Of a DNA stretch of 64,000 nt, positions 1 through 10,219 are shown piece by piece (the stretch's first letter is position 1; every line of letters begins with the position of its first letter). The stretch spans positions 55,837 through 119,836 of the forward strand of contig QCII01000008.1 in assembly GCA_003216775.1 (NCBI GenBank), in the 5' to 3' direction. The notes under the pieces were generated by a model that made no database searches, was not told the DNA's origin, and saw only the letters and a list, made by a program, of their open reading frames with translations. Source of the DNA: Prochlorococcus sp. AG-402-K21 (lineage in GTDB: Bacteria > Cyanobacteriota > Cyanobacteriia > PCC-6307 > Cyanobiaceae). The position numbers were made by a program, and so were the translations under genes.

Positions 1-312
1 AATACCACCAATTCCAAAAATGTCCTGAATAGTTATAAGTCTTACTACTGAATAAGGACCCATGCCAGTAATCACCATTGATAGGGATACTAGAGTTAAG
101 GTTACTCCCCATTTTCTTTCTGCTAAAAGAGCTGCTGACGAAACTATTCCAACTATCGCAGCAGGCCAACCAAGGCTTATGGCAAGTGTTATATTTGCAA
201 CTTTTAGAGGAGGGCCAAAGCTTATTATTAATGCGATTATTGGAAGAGCAGTTATATTGCTGATTAACCCAACCCATGAAAGTGCCCAATATCCAAGTAC
301 CCTTTCTCTCAT
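1..312 (-). CDS. Membrane protein of unknown function, 3' end cut by the window edge
   Basis: The ATG lies at 312-310 and the frame stays open for 104 codons to the window edge, so the C-terminus is missing. The visible part is dominated by hydrophobic stretches: about residues 9-30 (rich in I, L, A, G), 38-60 and 70-90. This suggests at least three membrane segments. No catalytic motif is visible and I do not recognise the family. An open frame on the other strand here is low-complexity and reads as a shadow. It lies upstream of leuA on the same strand, about 80 bases beyond the leuA stop. Confidence 0.6.
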   Translation of the reverse strand, partial: MRERVLGYWALSWVGLISNITALPIIALIISFGPPLKVANITLAISLGWPAAIVGIVSSAALLAERKWGVTLTLVSLSMVITGMGPYSVVRLITIQDIFGIGGI

Positions 313-393
313 TATTTACTGCTATAACTATTAAATTAATCTACAGTATTAAGAGACTATTTTTAAGGCTCCTTAATAATCCTAAGAAATAAT

Positions 394-2034
394 TTAATTT
401 GTAGGATTTGATAGAAATGTTTTCTCATGATTTTCAAAATTATCTAATTGTGGGTGAATTGAATCTTTTTTCTTGGAATATAAAAGCCTATTTAATGCGT
501 TAACGTAAGCATTCGCAGCTGCAACAACAACATCCGTATCAGCAGAATGACCAGAATATATCTTATTATCCCTTCTTATTCTTATTGTGACTTCTCCCAA
601 AGCATCAATACCTTCTGTTACCGACTTAACAGAAAATTCAATTAGTTCATTAGGAACTTTAGCTAATTTATTTAAAGCCTCGCATACAGCGTCAACAGGC
701 CCAGTCCCTATCGCAACGGCAGTATCCTCTGTATTGTCTTCGGTATTTAGAAGAGTGATCGTAGCTGTAGGTTTAGATGCGTTACCGCAACTTACTTGCA
801 CGAGGCTTAATTGAAATTTAGCTTCTGGGAGTTGTACTTGTTCACTCACAATTGCTTCTAAGTCTCTATCAGTAATTTCTCTTTTCCGATCAGCTAGATC
901 CTTAAAACGAGTAAAAGCATCATTTAAGTCTTCTCTGCTTAAGTCATATCCCATTTCTTCTAATCTTGCTCTTACAGCACTTCTCCCACTAAGTTTTCCC
1001 AAAGATATTTTGTTATCACTCAAGCCAACAGTTTTTGCATCGATAATTTCGTAAGTTAGTCTATTTTTTAAGACCCCATCTTGATGAATACCTGATTCGT
1101 GGGCAAAAGCGTTAGCTCCTACAATTGCTTTATTAGGTTGAATAGTCATTCCAGTTAGGTTTGAAACGAGCCTAGATGTTTTTGTTATCTCTTCTGTCCT
1201 TATTGCTGTGAGAGGAGTTGGTGAATCTGGATTCCTTTTGAAAAAACTATTAAAAAAGCTTTTCCTTACATGAAGTGCCATTACTAATTCTTCTAGAGAC
1301 GCATTTCCTGCTCTCTCTCCAATTCCATTAATCGTACATTCTAGTTGTCTTGCTCCATGTTTTAATGCTTCTAGAAAATTTGCAACTGCTAAACCTAAAT
1401 CATTATGACCATGAACTGAAATTACTGCTTCATCAATATTTGAAACATTTTTATTTATATCGGCAATTAATTTGCCAAATTCACTGGGGGTGGTAAATCC
1501 AACAGTATCAGGAATATTTATCGTTGTCGCTCCCGCAGAGATTGCAAGTTGAATAACTTCGTATAAAAAGTCAGGATCACTCCTTGAGGCATCTTCACAA
1601 GAAAACTCAATATCATCTACCAATGATTTTGCGTAATTAACCATTTCTGGAACTATGTGAAGAACATCTTTTCTGGATTTTTTAAGTTTATGCTTAAGAT
1701 GAATATCGCTTGTAGCAATAAAAGTATGTATTCTTTTTTTAGGAGCTGGACTTACTGCTTCGTAACATGCTTTTATATCGCCTTTAGAGGCTCTAGCTAG
1801 ACCGCAGATTATAGGACCATTTTCTTTCCCTATTGCATTGGCAATTTTATTAACAGCTTTAAAATCTCCTTGACTTGCAAAAGGGAATCCAGCTTCAATA
1901 ACATCTACACCTAATCTTGCTAATTGATTGGCAATAGCAAGTTTTTCTTCAAGATTCAAGCTGGCACCAGGAGATTGCTCTCCATCTCGAAGAGTTGTAT
2001 CAAAGATCAAAATTCTTCCAGGGTCTTTGGACAT
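394..2034 (-). CDS. leuA: 2-isopropylmalate synthase
   Basis: LeuA condenses acetyl-CoA with 2-oxoisovalerate, the committed step of leucine synthesis in the cytoplasm. The 546 residues match the long bacterial form. The N-terminal TIM barrel opens with the HMGL-like signature [12 protein letters not shown] (about residues 12-23). It carries the metal-binding HGHNDLG segment near residue 210 and HESGIHQDG near 310. The last ~150 residues form the LeuA dimer/allosteric domain that normally senses leucine. That domain and the length favour LeuA over homocitrate synthase; citramalate synthase is the main alternative. It is read away from the GH57 gene across a 227-base spacer with no clear attenuator. 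Confidence 0.95.
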   Translation of the reverse strand: MSKDPGRILIFDTTLRDGEQSPGASLNLEEKLAIANQLARLGVDVIEAGFPFASQGDFKAVNKIANAIGKENGPIICGLARASKGDIKACYEAVSPAPKKRIHTFIATSDIHLKHKLKKSRKDVLHIVPEMVNYAKSLVDDIEFSCEDASRSDPDFLYEVIQLAISAGATTINIPDTVGFTTPSEFGKLIADINKNVSNIDEAVISVHGHNDLGLAVANFLEALKHGARQLECTINGIGERAGNASLEELVMALHVRKSFFNSFFKRNPDSPTPLTAIRTEEITKTSRLVSNLTGMTIQPNKAIVGANAFAHESGIHQDGVLKNRLTYEIIDAKTVGLSDNKISLGKLSGRSAVRARLEEMGYDLSREDLNDAFTRFKDLADRKREITDRDLEAIVSEQVQLPEAKFQLSLVQVSCGNASKPTATITLLNTEDNTEDTAVAIGTGPVDAVCEALNKLAKVPNELIEFSVKSVTEGIDALGEVTIRIRRDNKIYSGHSADTDVVVAAANAYVNALNRLLYSKKKDSIHPQLDNFENHEKTFLSNPTN

Positions 2035-2261
2035 TAGAAGGAACTACTTAAACTTATTTTAAGCTAATTAAAAAAAATTGACTAGATGTTGTTCAATAAA
2101 AACTTGCCGTAGGCTTACTTACTTAACAATATTGGTTAAATTTCTGAAAAAAAAAATAAATTACTTTAATTATTAAAGTATTGTTTTAAGATTAAAGCTT
2201 CCTTTTTATAAAAGGTTAATTTTGATTTTTTATAGAATTACAGGCATAAACTATAAAAAGT

Positions 2262-3845
2262 ATGAATGGGCAATACCCAAAAAAAAATATTTTAGGTCAG
2301 TTAGCGATAGTTTTGCATGCTCATCTTCCTTACGTAAGAAAAAACGAGAAAAACTCGTTAGAAGAGGATTGGTTATTTCAGGCAATATTTGAATGTTATA
2401 TACCACTGCTTCAATCAATAGAATCTTCCAAAAATGAAAATCCTTTAAATACAAAACTTACTATTAGTTTGTCTCCAACATTGTTATCACTTCTTGATAA
2501 TAAACAAATTCAAGAAACTTTACCAAGGTGGATTAAAACAAGGAATGATTTCTTAAACGAACTACCTCAAGAAGAAAAAAATGCTTCTGCATTCTTAATG
2601 AAAAATCTTAATGATAAATACTTATACTGGCAAAAATGTTCTGGAAATTTAATTCACAAGTTTAGAGTTTTAAATAACTCTGGAAATTTGGATATACTTA
2701 CTTGTGCTGCTACCCACGGATATTTGCCAATTTTAAGGGAGAATCCTGAAACTGTTAAAGGACAAATTAATACAGCAATTAGAAGCCATGAAAATATTCT
2801 TGGAACTAAGCCTTTAGGTATTTGGTTACCTGAATGTGCATATTATGAAAATTTAGATGAAATTCTATTCAATTCTGGAATTAGATATGCAATCTTAGAT
2901 GGTCATGGGATTCTAAATTCCAAACCAAGGCCTAGGTACGGTGTATACGCTCCAATCTGCTCGAAAAAAGGAGTTGCATTCTTCGGAAGAGATAGTCAGT
3001 CAACCTTGCCCGTTTGGTCTGCTAAGGATGGATTCCCAGGCAATAAAGTTTACAGGGAATTTCATAAGGATTTGGGATGGGAATTACCTGTTTCTAAGCT
3101 TCAAGAGAAAGGAATTTTAACTAAAAGACCCTTGGGTTTAAAGTTTCATAAGATTACAGATGAAAACGTACCATTAGGGAAAAAGGATTTTTACTTAGAA
3201 AATGAGGCTAAAAATAAGGCTGCAGAACATGCTGAAGCTTACCTTGATGCAAGATTCAAACAATTAGAAAAATTAACTTTATCCTCTTCCTTTAATCCTT
3301 TATTGGTAGCTCCATTCGATGCAGAGTTATTTGGTCATTGGTGGTATGAGGGGCCTTTTTTTATTGAAAATATTTTAAAAAACTCTAATAAATTTTCAAT
3401 TAAGCTAACAAATTTAAAAGAATTCTTACTTCAAAAGCCAAATCTCCAGATTTGCGATCCTTCTCCCTCAAGCTGGGGGCAAGGTGGTTACCATAACTAC
3501 TGGATTAATGATGCAAATGCGTGGATCGTTCCAGAAATCACAAAAGCAGGCTCAACTTTTGTTGATTTATGCTCAAAAAATTTTAATAATGATTTATCTT
3601 CAAGACTTTTAAAGCAAGCAGCGAGAGAATTACTTCTCTCTGAATCCTCTGATTGGAGTTTTATTCTAAGAGCTGGAACTACAACTCAGCTTGCAAAAGA
3701 GAGGATAGAACGACACTTGTTAAGATTCTGGAAATTAGTTGAAATGATTAAAGACTGTTCCAACATTAATTTAAGATTTCTTGAAGATATTGAGGAAGAA
3801 GATAAAGTTTTCCCAGATATTAATATTAATGATTGGCGAAAATAA
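2262..3845 (+). CDS. GH57 family 1,4-alpha-glucan branching enzyme
   Basis: This 527-residue protein is a glycoside hydrolase family 57 enzyme, most like the branching-enzyme subgroup that makes alpha-1,6 branches in glycogen. The start-proximal HAHLPYVR motif is at residues 19-26. The expected nucleophile is Glu191 in WLPECA and the expected acid/base is Asp353 in PFDAELFGHWW, spacing that matches characterised thermophile GH57 branching enzymes. The C-terminal half carries the tryptophan-rich PSSWGQGGYHNYWIN segment. The ATG at 2262 was chosen because the conserved N-terminus follows within 20 residues. The gene is convergent with crtL, 4 bases between stops. An amylopullulanase-like activity is the alternative. 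Confidence 0.85.
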   Translation: MNGQYPKKNILGQLAIVLHAHLPYVRKNEKNSLEEDWLFQAIFECYIPLLQSIESSKNENPLNTKLTISLSPTLLSLLDNKQIQETLPRWIKTRNDFLNELPQEEKNASAFLMKNLNDKYLYWQKCSGNLIHKFRVLNNSGNLDILTCAATHGYLPILRENPETVKGQINTAIRSHENILGTKPLGIWLPECAYYENLDEILFNSGIRYAILDGHGILNSKPRPRYGVYAPICSKKGVAFFGRDSQSTLPVWSAKDGFPGNKVYREFHKDLGWELPVSKLQEKGILTKRPLGLKFHKITDENVPLGKKDFYLENEAKNKAAEHAEAYLDARFKQLEKLTLSSSFNPLLVAPFDAELFGHWWYEGPFFIENILKNSNKFSIKLTNLKEFLLQKPNLQICDPSPSSWGQGGYHNYWINDANAWIVPEITKAGSTFVDLCSKNFNNDLSSRLLKQAARELLLSESSDWSFILRAGTTTQLAKERIERHLLRFWKLVEMIKDCSNINLRFLEDIEEEDKVFPDININDWRK

Positions 3846-3849
3846 AAAA

Positions 3850-5061
3850 TTAATTTAACTTGAGCATTCCTAGTTTTACTTTTAGAGGTGAATTTATAAA
3901 CATCTTACTCATTACGTAAATTAGTTTTGGCAGTGGTAGTGTATTAGTGAGAAAACCTACCCATTCCTTAGTCGATAATTTAAAGAAATTTGAGAAAAAG
4001 CTTCTTAATCTACTTTCGTCAAAACTCATTAATCTTCTTAACCCATATTGGTAAAGTTTATGCCTTTGTGTTAGCTCGTAAGGCCATAAGACATCCCATC
4101 CTTTTGTTGCTACCTCAAAAGAACTTAGATGAGGTTCTTTTAAAAAGATTGCTAATTTTTTTGCAAGGAGTGGAGCCCTTCTTAATAAAGATCCAATCAT
4201 ATATCCTGATGCAGGATGGACCATACTTGCGGCACCTCCAAAACCAAGTACAAATTGTTTTTTAAATGGGAGAGGTAAATTCATTGGAAAAAGGCAATTC
4301 TCTTCATGAAAAATTTCACTTACCCTAATTCCCTTACTATTCAGTCTTTTAAAAAGTCTTTTTTTAAGATTTTCTTGTGACAATGCTGGATAACTAGCTA
4401 ATGATGTTTCTTCAACAAAAAAAGTTTGATTTCCCAGATCCATTGCATAAAGGAAGGAGGGAGATGATAACTTTTCATCATTATTTAAATGATTTGAACG
4501 ATAATCCATTAAAACAAACTGTTCCTCATTAACAGGTGGCGATGAGAATTTGCCTACAATTCCATATGCAGCTTGTTGAGCGATTTCATTTTGAACTGGT
4601 CTTTTTACAAACTTACTTTTATGTCCACTTGCGTCAATAACTAACCTAGCCTTTATTCTTAATCCTGAAAAACAAATTACCTCAGATAATTTATTTTTCT
4701 CTATGATCTCTTTTGCAGTTTCATTCAACCATTCGATCCCTTTACATTTTTTTAAAAGTTCATTTTGAAAAGCTTCTTGATTTATTAAACCATAATCGTA
4801 GTTATGTTTTGTTGGAGTATCTCCCTTCTTGTTTTCACCATTTCCGAAAAAACTAACTGTTTTACTCCAACGGTGAGATAATAAAGCTTCTAATCCTAAT
4901 TCCTCTAATTCAGATGCCCATATGCCATAAGTATTCTCCCATTTTTCATTAGGAGATTTAGTGGATATTCCCTTTATATTTAAGTCCTGCTTGGCTAATT
5001 CTGAAGCTAAACATAATGCTGCAGGACCGGAACCTAAAATTAAAATATCAAGAATTTCCAT
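3850..5061 (-). CDS. crtL: Lycopene cyclase (CrtL family, probably beta)
   Basis: CrtL cyclises lycopene ends to beta (or epsilon) ionone rings, feeding the alpha/beta-carotene and zeaxanthin pools that accompany divinyl chlorophylls. The 403-residue protein begins with an FAD/NAD-binding fold, LILGSGPAALCLA (residues 7-19). Further in it has the cyclase-type YGIWASELEELGL stretch near residue 45 and a FGGAASMVHPASGYMIG segment near residue 275, typical of CrtL. Prochlorococcus has both beta- and epsilon-type cyclases. I favour beta from the recalled gene order next to gyrA, but the sequence alone does not settle it. It starts 22 bases beyond the gyrA stop, so co-transcription is likely. Confidence 0.85.
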   Translation of the reverse strand: MEILDILILGSGPAALCLASELAKQDLNIKGISTKSPNEKWENTYGIWASELEELGLEALLSHRWSKTVSFFGNGENKKGDTPTKHNYDYGLINQEAFQNELLKKCKGIEWLNETAKEIIEKNKLSEVICFSGLRIKARLVIDASGHKSKFVKRPVQNEIAQQAAYGIVGKFSSPPVNEEQFVLMDYRSNHLNNDEKLSSPSFLYAMDLGNQTFFVEETSLASYPALSQENLKKRLFKRLNSKGIRVSEIFHEENCLFPMNLPLPFKKQFVLGFGGAASMVHPASGYMIGSLLRRAPLLAKKLAIFLKEPHLSSFEVATKGWDVLWPYELTQRHKLYQYGLRRLMSFDESRLRSFFSNFFKLSTKEWVGFLTNTLPLPKLIYVMSKMFINSPLKVKLGMLKLN

Positions 5062-5083
5062 ATTTTCTAGTTAAGAATTGTTT

Positions 5084-7681
5084 TTACTTTTCTTTCTCTA
5101 AGCTTATTTGGTCTAATTCCTCTATTTGTTCTCGAGGAACTAATACTACCTCTGATAAATGATCCCCCTCGTCAATTCTTTGTAATTTTACTCCAGTAGC
5201 TGCTCTAGATTGCTGGGAAATTTTATCTGCGCTTGTTCTAACTATTACACCTTTTTCTGTTACGAAAAGTAGCTCTTCTCCTTGCCCAAGGACTTTTAAA
5301 CAAACCAATACATCATCTTTAATTCTGAATTTTATCGCTCTTAATCCCATCCCTGCTCTCTTTTGTAATCTAAACTGAGTTACGGGTACTCTTTTTCCTA
5401 GTCCAAATGCACTAGCTATTAGTACCCAAGGACCTTCTGAAGAGTTAACTTCAAGATTTTCATCAATTTCTTTATTAATATCCTCATTATTAGCCAATTG
5501 ATCAACTAAATCAGATGTCAAAACATCCATAGATACAAGATTGTCTCCTTCCCTCAGGTTCATTGATTTAACCCCCCTTGCAGTCCTGCCAAGAGGCCTT
5601 AATTCGTTAATATCTAATCTGAAATGAATAGCCATTCCTGTCCTTGACCCAATCAAAACACTATCGCCCTCTTTTGATAATCTGACCCATGTCAGGGCGT
5701 CCCCATCCTCAAGATTAATTGCTATTAGACCATTTGATCGAATTTTTGAGAAAGCAGAAAGTGAAGTTCTTTTTATAAATCCAGCCCTTGTTAGCATCAA
5801 TAAATAACAATCGTTATCAAAAGAATCTACTGCAACTAGTGAAGTTATTTTTTCTTCTCTTGGTATCGGGAGAAGTTGAACTGATGGAGTACCTTTTGCA
5901 GTCCTGCTACTCATGGGAACTCGATAAGCTGGGAGAGCATAAGCGACCCCTCTATCACTGAAAAGTAAAAGAGTATCGTGATCATTGCAGCTTATAAATA
6001 ATTTAACCTCATCATCGCCTTGTGTCTTTGTGCCAGCCTTTCCCCTTGACCCTCGACTGGTAGATTCAAATTCATTAACAGGCATCCTTTTTAAATAACC
6101 TGCTTCAGTTAGTAGAACTACGGATCTGTCATTAGCTATGAGATCAATATCATCTAATCCGCCACCTAAATCTAATATTTCTGTTTTTCTGGGAGAAGAG
6201 AATCTTTCATCGATTTTTTTAAGTTCTTCAAGAATAATTTGAAAAATTCTTTCTTTACTACTTAATATTTGCTGATATTGGTTGATTTTTTGTGTTAATT
6301 CATCATGTTCTGCTTTGATTTTATCGGCCTCAAGAGCTGTTAATCTTCTTAGCTGCATTTGTAGAATTGCGTCTGCCTGAGTGGAAGATAATTTATGATC
6401 ATTTTGTAATTTTTCTCGGGCTGAAATTGAATCTTTCGCTGATCTTATTAGGGTGATAATTTCATCCATAGCGCCTAAGGCTAATAAAAGACCCCTTACG
6501 ATATGATCTCTTTCTTCAGCCTTTTTTAATAAAAATCCTGTTCTACGTCTTATTGTCTCCACTCTAAAATCTAGAAATACATCTAACATTTTTCTAAGTG
6601 AGAGAGTTGTGGGTTCTCCTTTAACTAGGGCCAGAATATTTGCACTAAAGTTATTTTGTAGAGGGGTTAACTTAAATAAATTATTTAAAACTACTTGTGG
6701 ATAGGCATCTCTTTTTAACTCAATAACAATTCTCATGCCATCACGATCACTTTCATCTCTTATGTCAGAAATACCTTCTAATTTTTTTTCATTAACCAGA
6801 TCTGCAATTCTCTCTATCAAAGCCGCTTTATTAGTTTGAAATGGGAGTTCAGTAATTATTACTGCATCTTTTTCTGCTCTACCAGCTGATTTGATTTGCT
6901 CAATATTTGCTACTCCTCTCATAGTTATTGAACCTCTTCCAGTTTTGAAAGTTTCTCTGATACCATCTCTTCCTAAGATTTGGCCACCAGTTGGGAAATC
7001 GGGACCCTTTATAAGTTCAAAAAGTTCTCTATCTTCTAACGAAGGGTTTCTTATTATTGATTTTAGACCATTGATTAATTCTCCTAAGTTGTGGGGCGGT
7101 ATATTAGTTGCCATTCCGACCGCTATTCCAGATGATCCATTTAAAAGAAGTTGAGGAATTCTTGCAGGTAGAACTGTTGGCTCTTGTTGAGAACCATCAA
7201 AGTTATCAGCGAAATCTACAGTTTCGGATTCAATATCCTCTAATAAACTTTCATCTGTAAGAGACTGTAGACGAGATTCTGTATACCTCATCGCTGCGGG
7301 AGGGTCGTTATCTACAGAACCAAAGTTTCCATGCCCATCTATGAGTGGCATTCTCATAGAAAAATCCTGAGCCATTCTCACCAAAGCATCGTAGACAGCA
7401 GTATCGCCATGTGGGTGGTATTTACCAAGTACTTCTCCAACAACTCTTGCACATTTTCTGTAAGGTCTACCGCTAGTTAAACCAAGTTCATACATCGCAT
7501 AAAGAATTCTTCTATGAACTGGCTTTAATCCATCCCTTGCATCTGGAAGCGCACGACCAACTATAACGCTCATTGCATACTCGAGATAAGAACGAGACAT
7601 CTCATTTCTCAAGTCGGTCTGAATAATTCGATCGTTATCTTCGCTTAATCCAGAACTGCCGGGATCTACAATATCAGACAT
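5084..7681 (-). CDS. gyrA: DNA gyrase subunit A (type IIA topoisomerase A subunit)
   Basis: The 865-residue protein is the DNA breakage-reunion subunit of gyrase, partner of GyrB. The N-terminal domain has the quinolone-region helix [15 protein letters not shown] (about residues 91-105). The catalytic tyrosine is Tyr133 in AAMRYTE. The C-terminal ~330 residues form the DNA-wrapping beta-pinwheel, with repeated blades such as [12 protein letters not shown] and VTEKGVIVR. Where the pinwheel normally carries the GyrA-box QRRGGKG, this protein has SRGSRGKAG (about residue 548), a divergent version. A ParC-type subunit is therefore an alternative, but length and organisation favour GyrA. It is divergent from guaB3 across a 168-base AT-rich spacer. 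Confidence 0.9.
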   Translation of the reverse strand: MSDIVDPGSSGLSEDNDRIIQTDLRNEMSRSYLEYAMSVIVGRALPDARDGLKPVHRRILYAMYELGLTSGRPYRKCARVVGEVLGKYHPHGDTAVYDALVRMAQDFSMRMPLIDGHGNFGSVDNDPPAAMRYTESRLQSLTDESLLEDIESETVDFADNFDGSQQEPTVLPARIPQLLLNGSSGIAVGMATNIPPHNLGELINGLKSIIRNPSLEDRELFELIKGPDFPTGGQILGRDGIRETFKTGRGSITMRGVANIEQIKSAGRAEKDAVIITELPFQTNKAALIERIADLVNEKKLEGISDIRDESDRDGMRIVIELKRDAYPQVVLNNLFKLTPLQNNFSANILALVKGEPTTLSLRKMLDVFLDFRVETIRRRTGFLLKKAEERDHIVRGLLLALGAMDEIITLIRSAKDSISAREKLQNDHKLSSTQADAILQMQLRRLTALEADKIKAEHDELTQKINQYQQILSSKERIFQIILEELKKIDERFSSPRKTEILDLGGGLDDIDLIANDRSVVLLTEAGYLKRMPVNEFESTSRGSRGKAGTKTQGDDEVKLFISCNDHDTLLLFSDRGVAYALPAYRVPMSSRTAKGTPSVQLLPIPREEKITSLVAVDSFDNDCYLLMLTRAGFIKRTSLSAFSKIRSNGLIAINLEDGDALTWVRLSKEGDSVLIGSRTGMAIHFRLDINELRPLGRTARGVKSMNLREGDNLVSMDVLTSDLVDQLANNEDINKEIDENLEVNSSEGPWVLIASAFGLGKRVPVTQFRLQKRAGMGLRAIKFRIKDDVLVCLKVLGQGEELLFVTEKGVIVRTSADKISQQSRAATGVKLQRIDEGDHLSEVVLVPREQIEELDQISLEKEK

Positions 7682-7849
7682 ACAAAAAACCTTTCTTTAA
7701 TAATAATCGCTGATTGTCATAATGAATAAAAAAAAAGATTTATTTAATTCCCAAATACTCACATTCACACACAAATTTAAAAAAAACCTTTTGTTTTTAA
7801 ACAAACCTTGGCTTATTACCCCTTTAGTTGTTAATTTAATCAAAATATA

Positions 7850-9025
7850 ATGATAAATATGGTGAATATTGAACTTGGTTTGAACAAAAAGGTCAGAAGG
7901 GCTTATGGCATTGATGAAATAGCTTTAGTTCCTGGCAAAAGAACACTTGATTATGATTTGACTGATCCTTCTTGGATGATTGGTGATTTAAAAAGAGAAG
8001 TCCCAATTATAGCAAGCGCTATGGACAGTGTTGTTGATGTTAATACGGCTGTAGAGCTTACTAAATTAGGTGCCCTAGGGGTCATTAATATGGAGGGTAT
8101 TCAAACACGATATGAAAACCCTGATGAGATATTAAATCAAATAGCATCAGTTGGAAAAAATGATTTTGTCCCACTTATGCAAAAGATATACAGTGAACCA
8201 GTTCAAGAGGAATTACTTTTAAAGAGGATTAATGAGGTTAAAGAAAAAGGAGGGATTGCTGCTTTTAGTGGAACCCCTCAAGCTGCCATAAAATTTCAAG
8301 AAACACTTAATAATTCAAATTTAGATTTATTCTTCCTTCAAGGAACAGTTGTTTCAACTGAGCATCTTGGAATGGAAGGCAAGGAAACTTTAAATATTAA
8401 AGAACTCTGTCAATCTATGAATGTCCCAGTAGTAGCTGGTAATTGTGTTACTTACGAAGTTGCCAAACTTCTAATGAATGCTGGAGTTGCAGGATTAATG
8501 GTTGGTATAGGTCCTGGAGCGGCATGTACTTCAAGAGGGGTATTAGGAATTGGAATTCCCCAAGCAACCTCAATTGTCGATTGTAGTTCGGCAAGAGATG
8601 ATTATTTTAAAGAAACTGGTCGTTATGTTCCTATTATTGGTGATGGAGGGATTGTGACGGGAGGAGATATTTGTAAATGTTTAGCATGTGGAGCTGATTC
8701 TGTAATGATTGGCTCGCCAATAGCTAAATCCCTAAATGCTCCTGGTAAAGGATTTCACTGGGGTATGGCTACTCCAAGCCCCATATTGCCAAGGGGTACA
8801 AGGATTGAAGTTGGGTCTACAGGATCCTTAGAAAGGATAATTAAAGGCCCTGCTTTGCTTGATGATGGGACACATAACTTATTAGGTGCTATTAGAACAT
8901 CAATGAGTACTCTTGGTGCTAAAAATATCAAAGAAATGCAAAATGTTGAAATAGTTATTGCACCATCTCTTCTGACAGAGGGTAAGGTTTATCAAAAAGC
9001 TCAGCAGCTTGGAATGGGTAAATAG
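7850..9025 (+). CDS. guaB3: GuaB3-type IMP dehydrogenase-related protein
   Basis: This 391-residue TIM-barrel enzyme belongs to the IMPDH/GMP reductase superfamily. It has the catalytic loop GIGPGAACTSRGVLG (about residues 219-233, Cys near 226) and the phosphate-binding IGDGGIVTGGD. There is no CBS pair between strands, unlike the ~490-residue true GuaB. From recalled literature, the cyanobacterial GuaB3 group acts as a GMP reductase, returning GMP to IMP, rather than as IMPDH. A second ATG three codons in (7859) is an equally good start. A short inverted repeat (9025-9047) overlaps the stop codon but lacks a T-run. Yfr1 and trxA follow on the same strand. Confidence 0.88.
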   Translation: MINMVNIELGLNKKVRRAYGIDEIALVPGKRTLDYDLTDPSWMIGDLKREVPIIASAMDSVVDVNTAVELTKLGALGVINMEGIQTRYENPDEILNQIASVGKNDFVPLMQKIYSEPVQEELLLKRINEVKEKGGIAAFSGTPQAAIKFQETLNNSNLDLFFLQGTVVSTEHLGMEGKETLNIKELCQSMNVPVVAGNCVTYEVAKLLMNAGVAGLMVGIGPGAACTSRGVLGIGIPQATSIVDCSSARDDYFKETGRYVPIIGDGGIVTGGDICKCLACGADSVMIGSPIAKSLNAPGKGFHWGMATPSPILPRGTRIEVGSTGSLERIIKGPALLDDGTHNLLGAIRTSMSTLGAKNIKEMQNVEIVIAPSLLTEGKVYQKAQQLGMGK

Positions 9026-9104
9026 TTTTATAGAGAAATTATAAAACCTTAAAAGATTAAGATTTATAATTAAACAAATTTCGTATTAGGAGTTATTATT
9101 AAAT

Positions 9105-9162
9105 GATGGGGGAAACCCCATACTCCTCACACACTAAATCGCCCGATTAATCGGGCTTTTTT
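9105..9162 (+). ncRNA. yfr1: Yfr1 small regulatory RNA
   Basis: Three parts are visible in order. A 5' hairpin ATGGGG-GAAA-CCCCAT (9106-9120) comes first. Next is a single-stranded stretch starting ACTCCTCACACAC (about 9122-9134). Last is a GC-rich terminator hairpin GCCCGATTAATCGGGC followed by six Ts (to 9162). The unpaired motif and the guaB-trxA position are the hallmarks of Yfr1, known in cyanobacteria as an abundant sRNA that pairs with outer-membrane protein mRNAs. The hairpin also serves as a terminator ahead of trxA. The 5' end is inferred from the base of the first hairpin. Confidence 0.93.
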
Positions 9163-9253
9163 ACAAATTTTGTTACTTATATTATTTTATCTGTAATGAA
9201 ATCATCACTTAAAAGAATTGCCTGCTAAATTTTCTAAAAGGAATACTTAAATT

Positions 9254-9577
9254 ATGTCATCAGCTCCAGCCGTAACTGATTCTTCATTTGACAAGGATGT
9301 ACTGCAAAGTGATCTACCAGTATTGGTTGATTTTTGGGCACCATGGTGCGGTCCTTGTAGGATGGTTGCACCAGTTGTAGAAGAAATCTCAAAAGACTTT
9401 GAAGGGAAAATTAAAGTTTTTAAATTAAATACAGATGAGAACCCAAATGTTGCTAGCCAATATGGAATTAGAAGTATCCCAACGCTAATGATCTTTAAAG
9501 GAGGTCAAAAAGTTGATACTGTTGTTGGAGCCGTCCCAAAAGCAACTCTTTCGAGCACTTTAACTAAGCATCTATAA
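9254..9577 (+). CDS. trxA: Thioredoxin
   Basis: This is a 107-residue classical thioredoxin with the redox motif WCGPC at residues 31-35. It also has the buried Asp in LVDFWAPW and the cis-proline in RSIPTLMIF (about residues 73-81), and is the full family length. It transfers electrons from thioredoxin reductase or ferredoxin-thioredoxin reductase to Calvin-cycle enzymes, peroxiredoxins and ribonucleotide reductase. The ATG follows an AT-rich leader with AAAAGGAA about 9 bases upstream. It lies 91 bases beyond the Yfr1 terminator, so it probably has its own promoter. hisH starts 11 bases after its stop. Confidence 0.97.
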   Translation: MSSAPAVTDSSFDKDVLQSDLPVLVDFWAPWCGPCRMVAPVVEEISKDFEGKIKVFKLNTDENPNVASQYGIRSIPTLMIFKGGQKVDTVVGAVPKATLSSTLTKHL

Positions 9578-9588
9578 GATAAATACTC

Positions 9589-10206
9589 TTGCATAAAATT
9601 GGACTTATAGACTACGGGATGGGTAATATTCATTCAGTAACAAAATCTCTAGAAAGTCTTGGAGAAGAACCAATATTAATTAAAAACTTTAACGAATCAA
9701 AGAATTGTAAGGCGATAATACTTCCTGGAGTGGGAGCATTTGATCCCGCGATGATTAATCTTAGAAGTACTGATTTGATAACTGATTTGAAGACTTGGAT
9801 AAACAATGGGAAGTCTTTTTTGGGGATTTGTTTAGGTCTTCAACTCCTTTTTGAGTCTAGTGATGAAGGAAAAGTTCAAGGTTTAGGAATTTTAAAGGGG
9901 AAAATACAAAAAATACCTAATGTTGTTAACCAAAGAATCCCCCATATGGGTTGGGGCCAACTTTTATCTACGAAACCAAATACTTTATTAGAGCAAAAAG
10001 AGTTAAACAATTGGGTCTATTTTGTTCATTCCTATCATGCAATACCAGACGATAATGGCATTATTGCAGCCCAAGTTAAATATGGATCTGAAAAATTAAC
10101 AGCGATGATTGAAAATGATAATTTATTAGCTTGTCAATTTCATCCAGAGAAATCTGGTAAAACTGGAGAAAAACTCTTGAGAAGATGGCTTAGTAGTATT
10201 CAATAG
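9589..10206 (+). CDS. hisH: Imidazole glycerol phosphate synthase, glutaminase subunit
   Basis: HisH supplies ammonia from glutamine to HisF in histidine and AICAR synthesis. The 205 residues show a complete class I glutamine amidotransferase: Cys81 in GICLGLQLLF, and His185 and Glu187 in QFHPEKSG. The oxyanion-hole segment LPGVGAFDPA is near residue 45. The start is TTG at 9589, chosen because the conserved KIGLIDYGMGN N-terminus begins two residues later and no ATG fits. It is 11 bases from trxA and 13 bases from rsmD, suggesting a run-on transcript. hisF is not in this window. Confidence 0.96.
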   Translation: MHKIGLIDYGMGNIHSVTKSLESLGEEPILIKNFNESKNCKAIILPGVGAFDPAMINLRSTDLITDLKTWINNGKSFLGICLGLQLLFESSDEGKVQGLGILKGKIQKIPNVVNQRIPHMGWGQLLSTKPNTLLEQKELNNWVYFVHSYHAIPDDNGIIAAQVKYGSEKLTAMIENDNLLACQFHPEKSGKTGEKLLRRWLSSIQ

Positions 10207-10219
10207 CTGATAATTACTG

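Noticed and set aside
62..334. Forward ORF at the left edge
   Set aside because: The reverse strand over the same bases encodes a better membrane protein with regular hydrophobic helices; the forward frame has poor composition and no motif.
2162..2180. Perfect AT-only inverted repeat TACTTTAA-TTA-TTAAAGTA in the leuA-GH57 spacer
   Set aside because: All-AT stem is weak; no neighbouring gene end needs a terminator here and no protein-binding consensus fits. Could be chance in AT-rich spacer.
9025..9047. Inverted repeat GTTTTATA / TATAAAAC at the end of guaB3
   Set aside because: No T-run follows, and the all-AT stem would be unstable; Yfr1's terminator downstream is the better transcript end.
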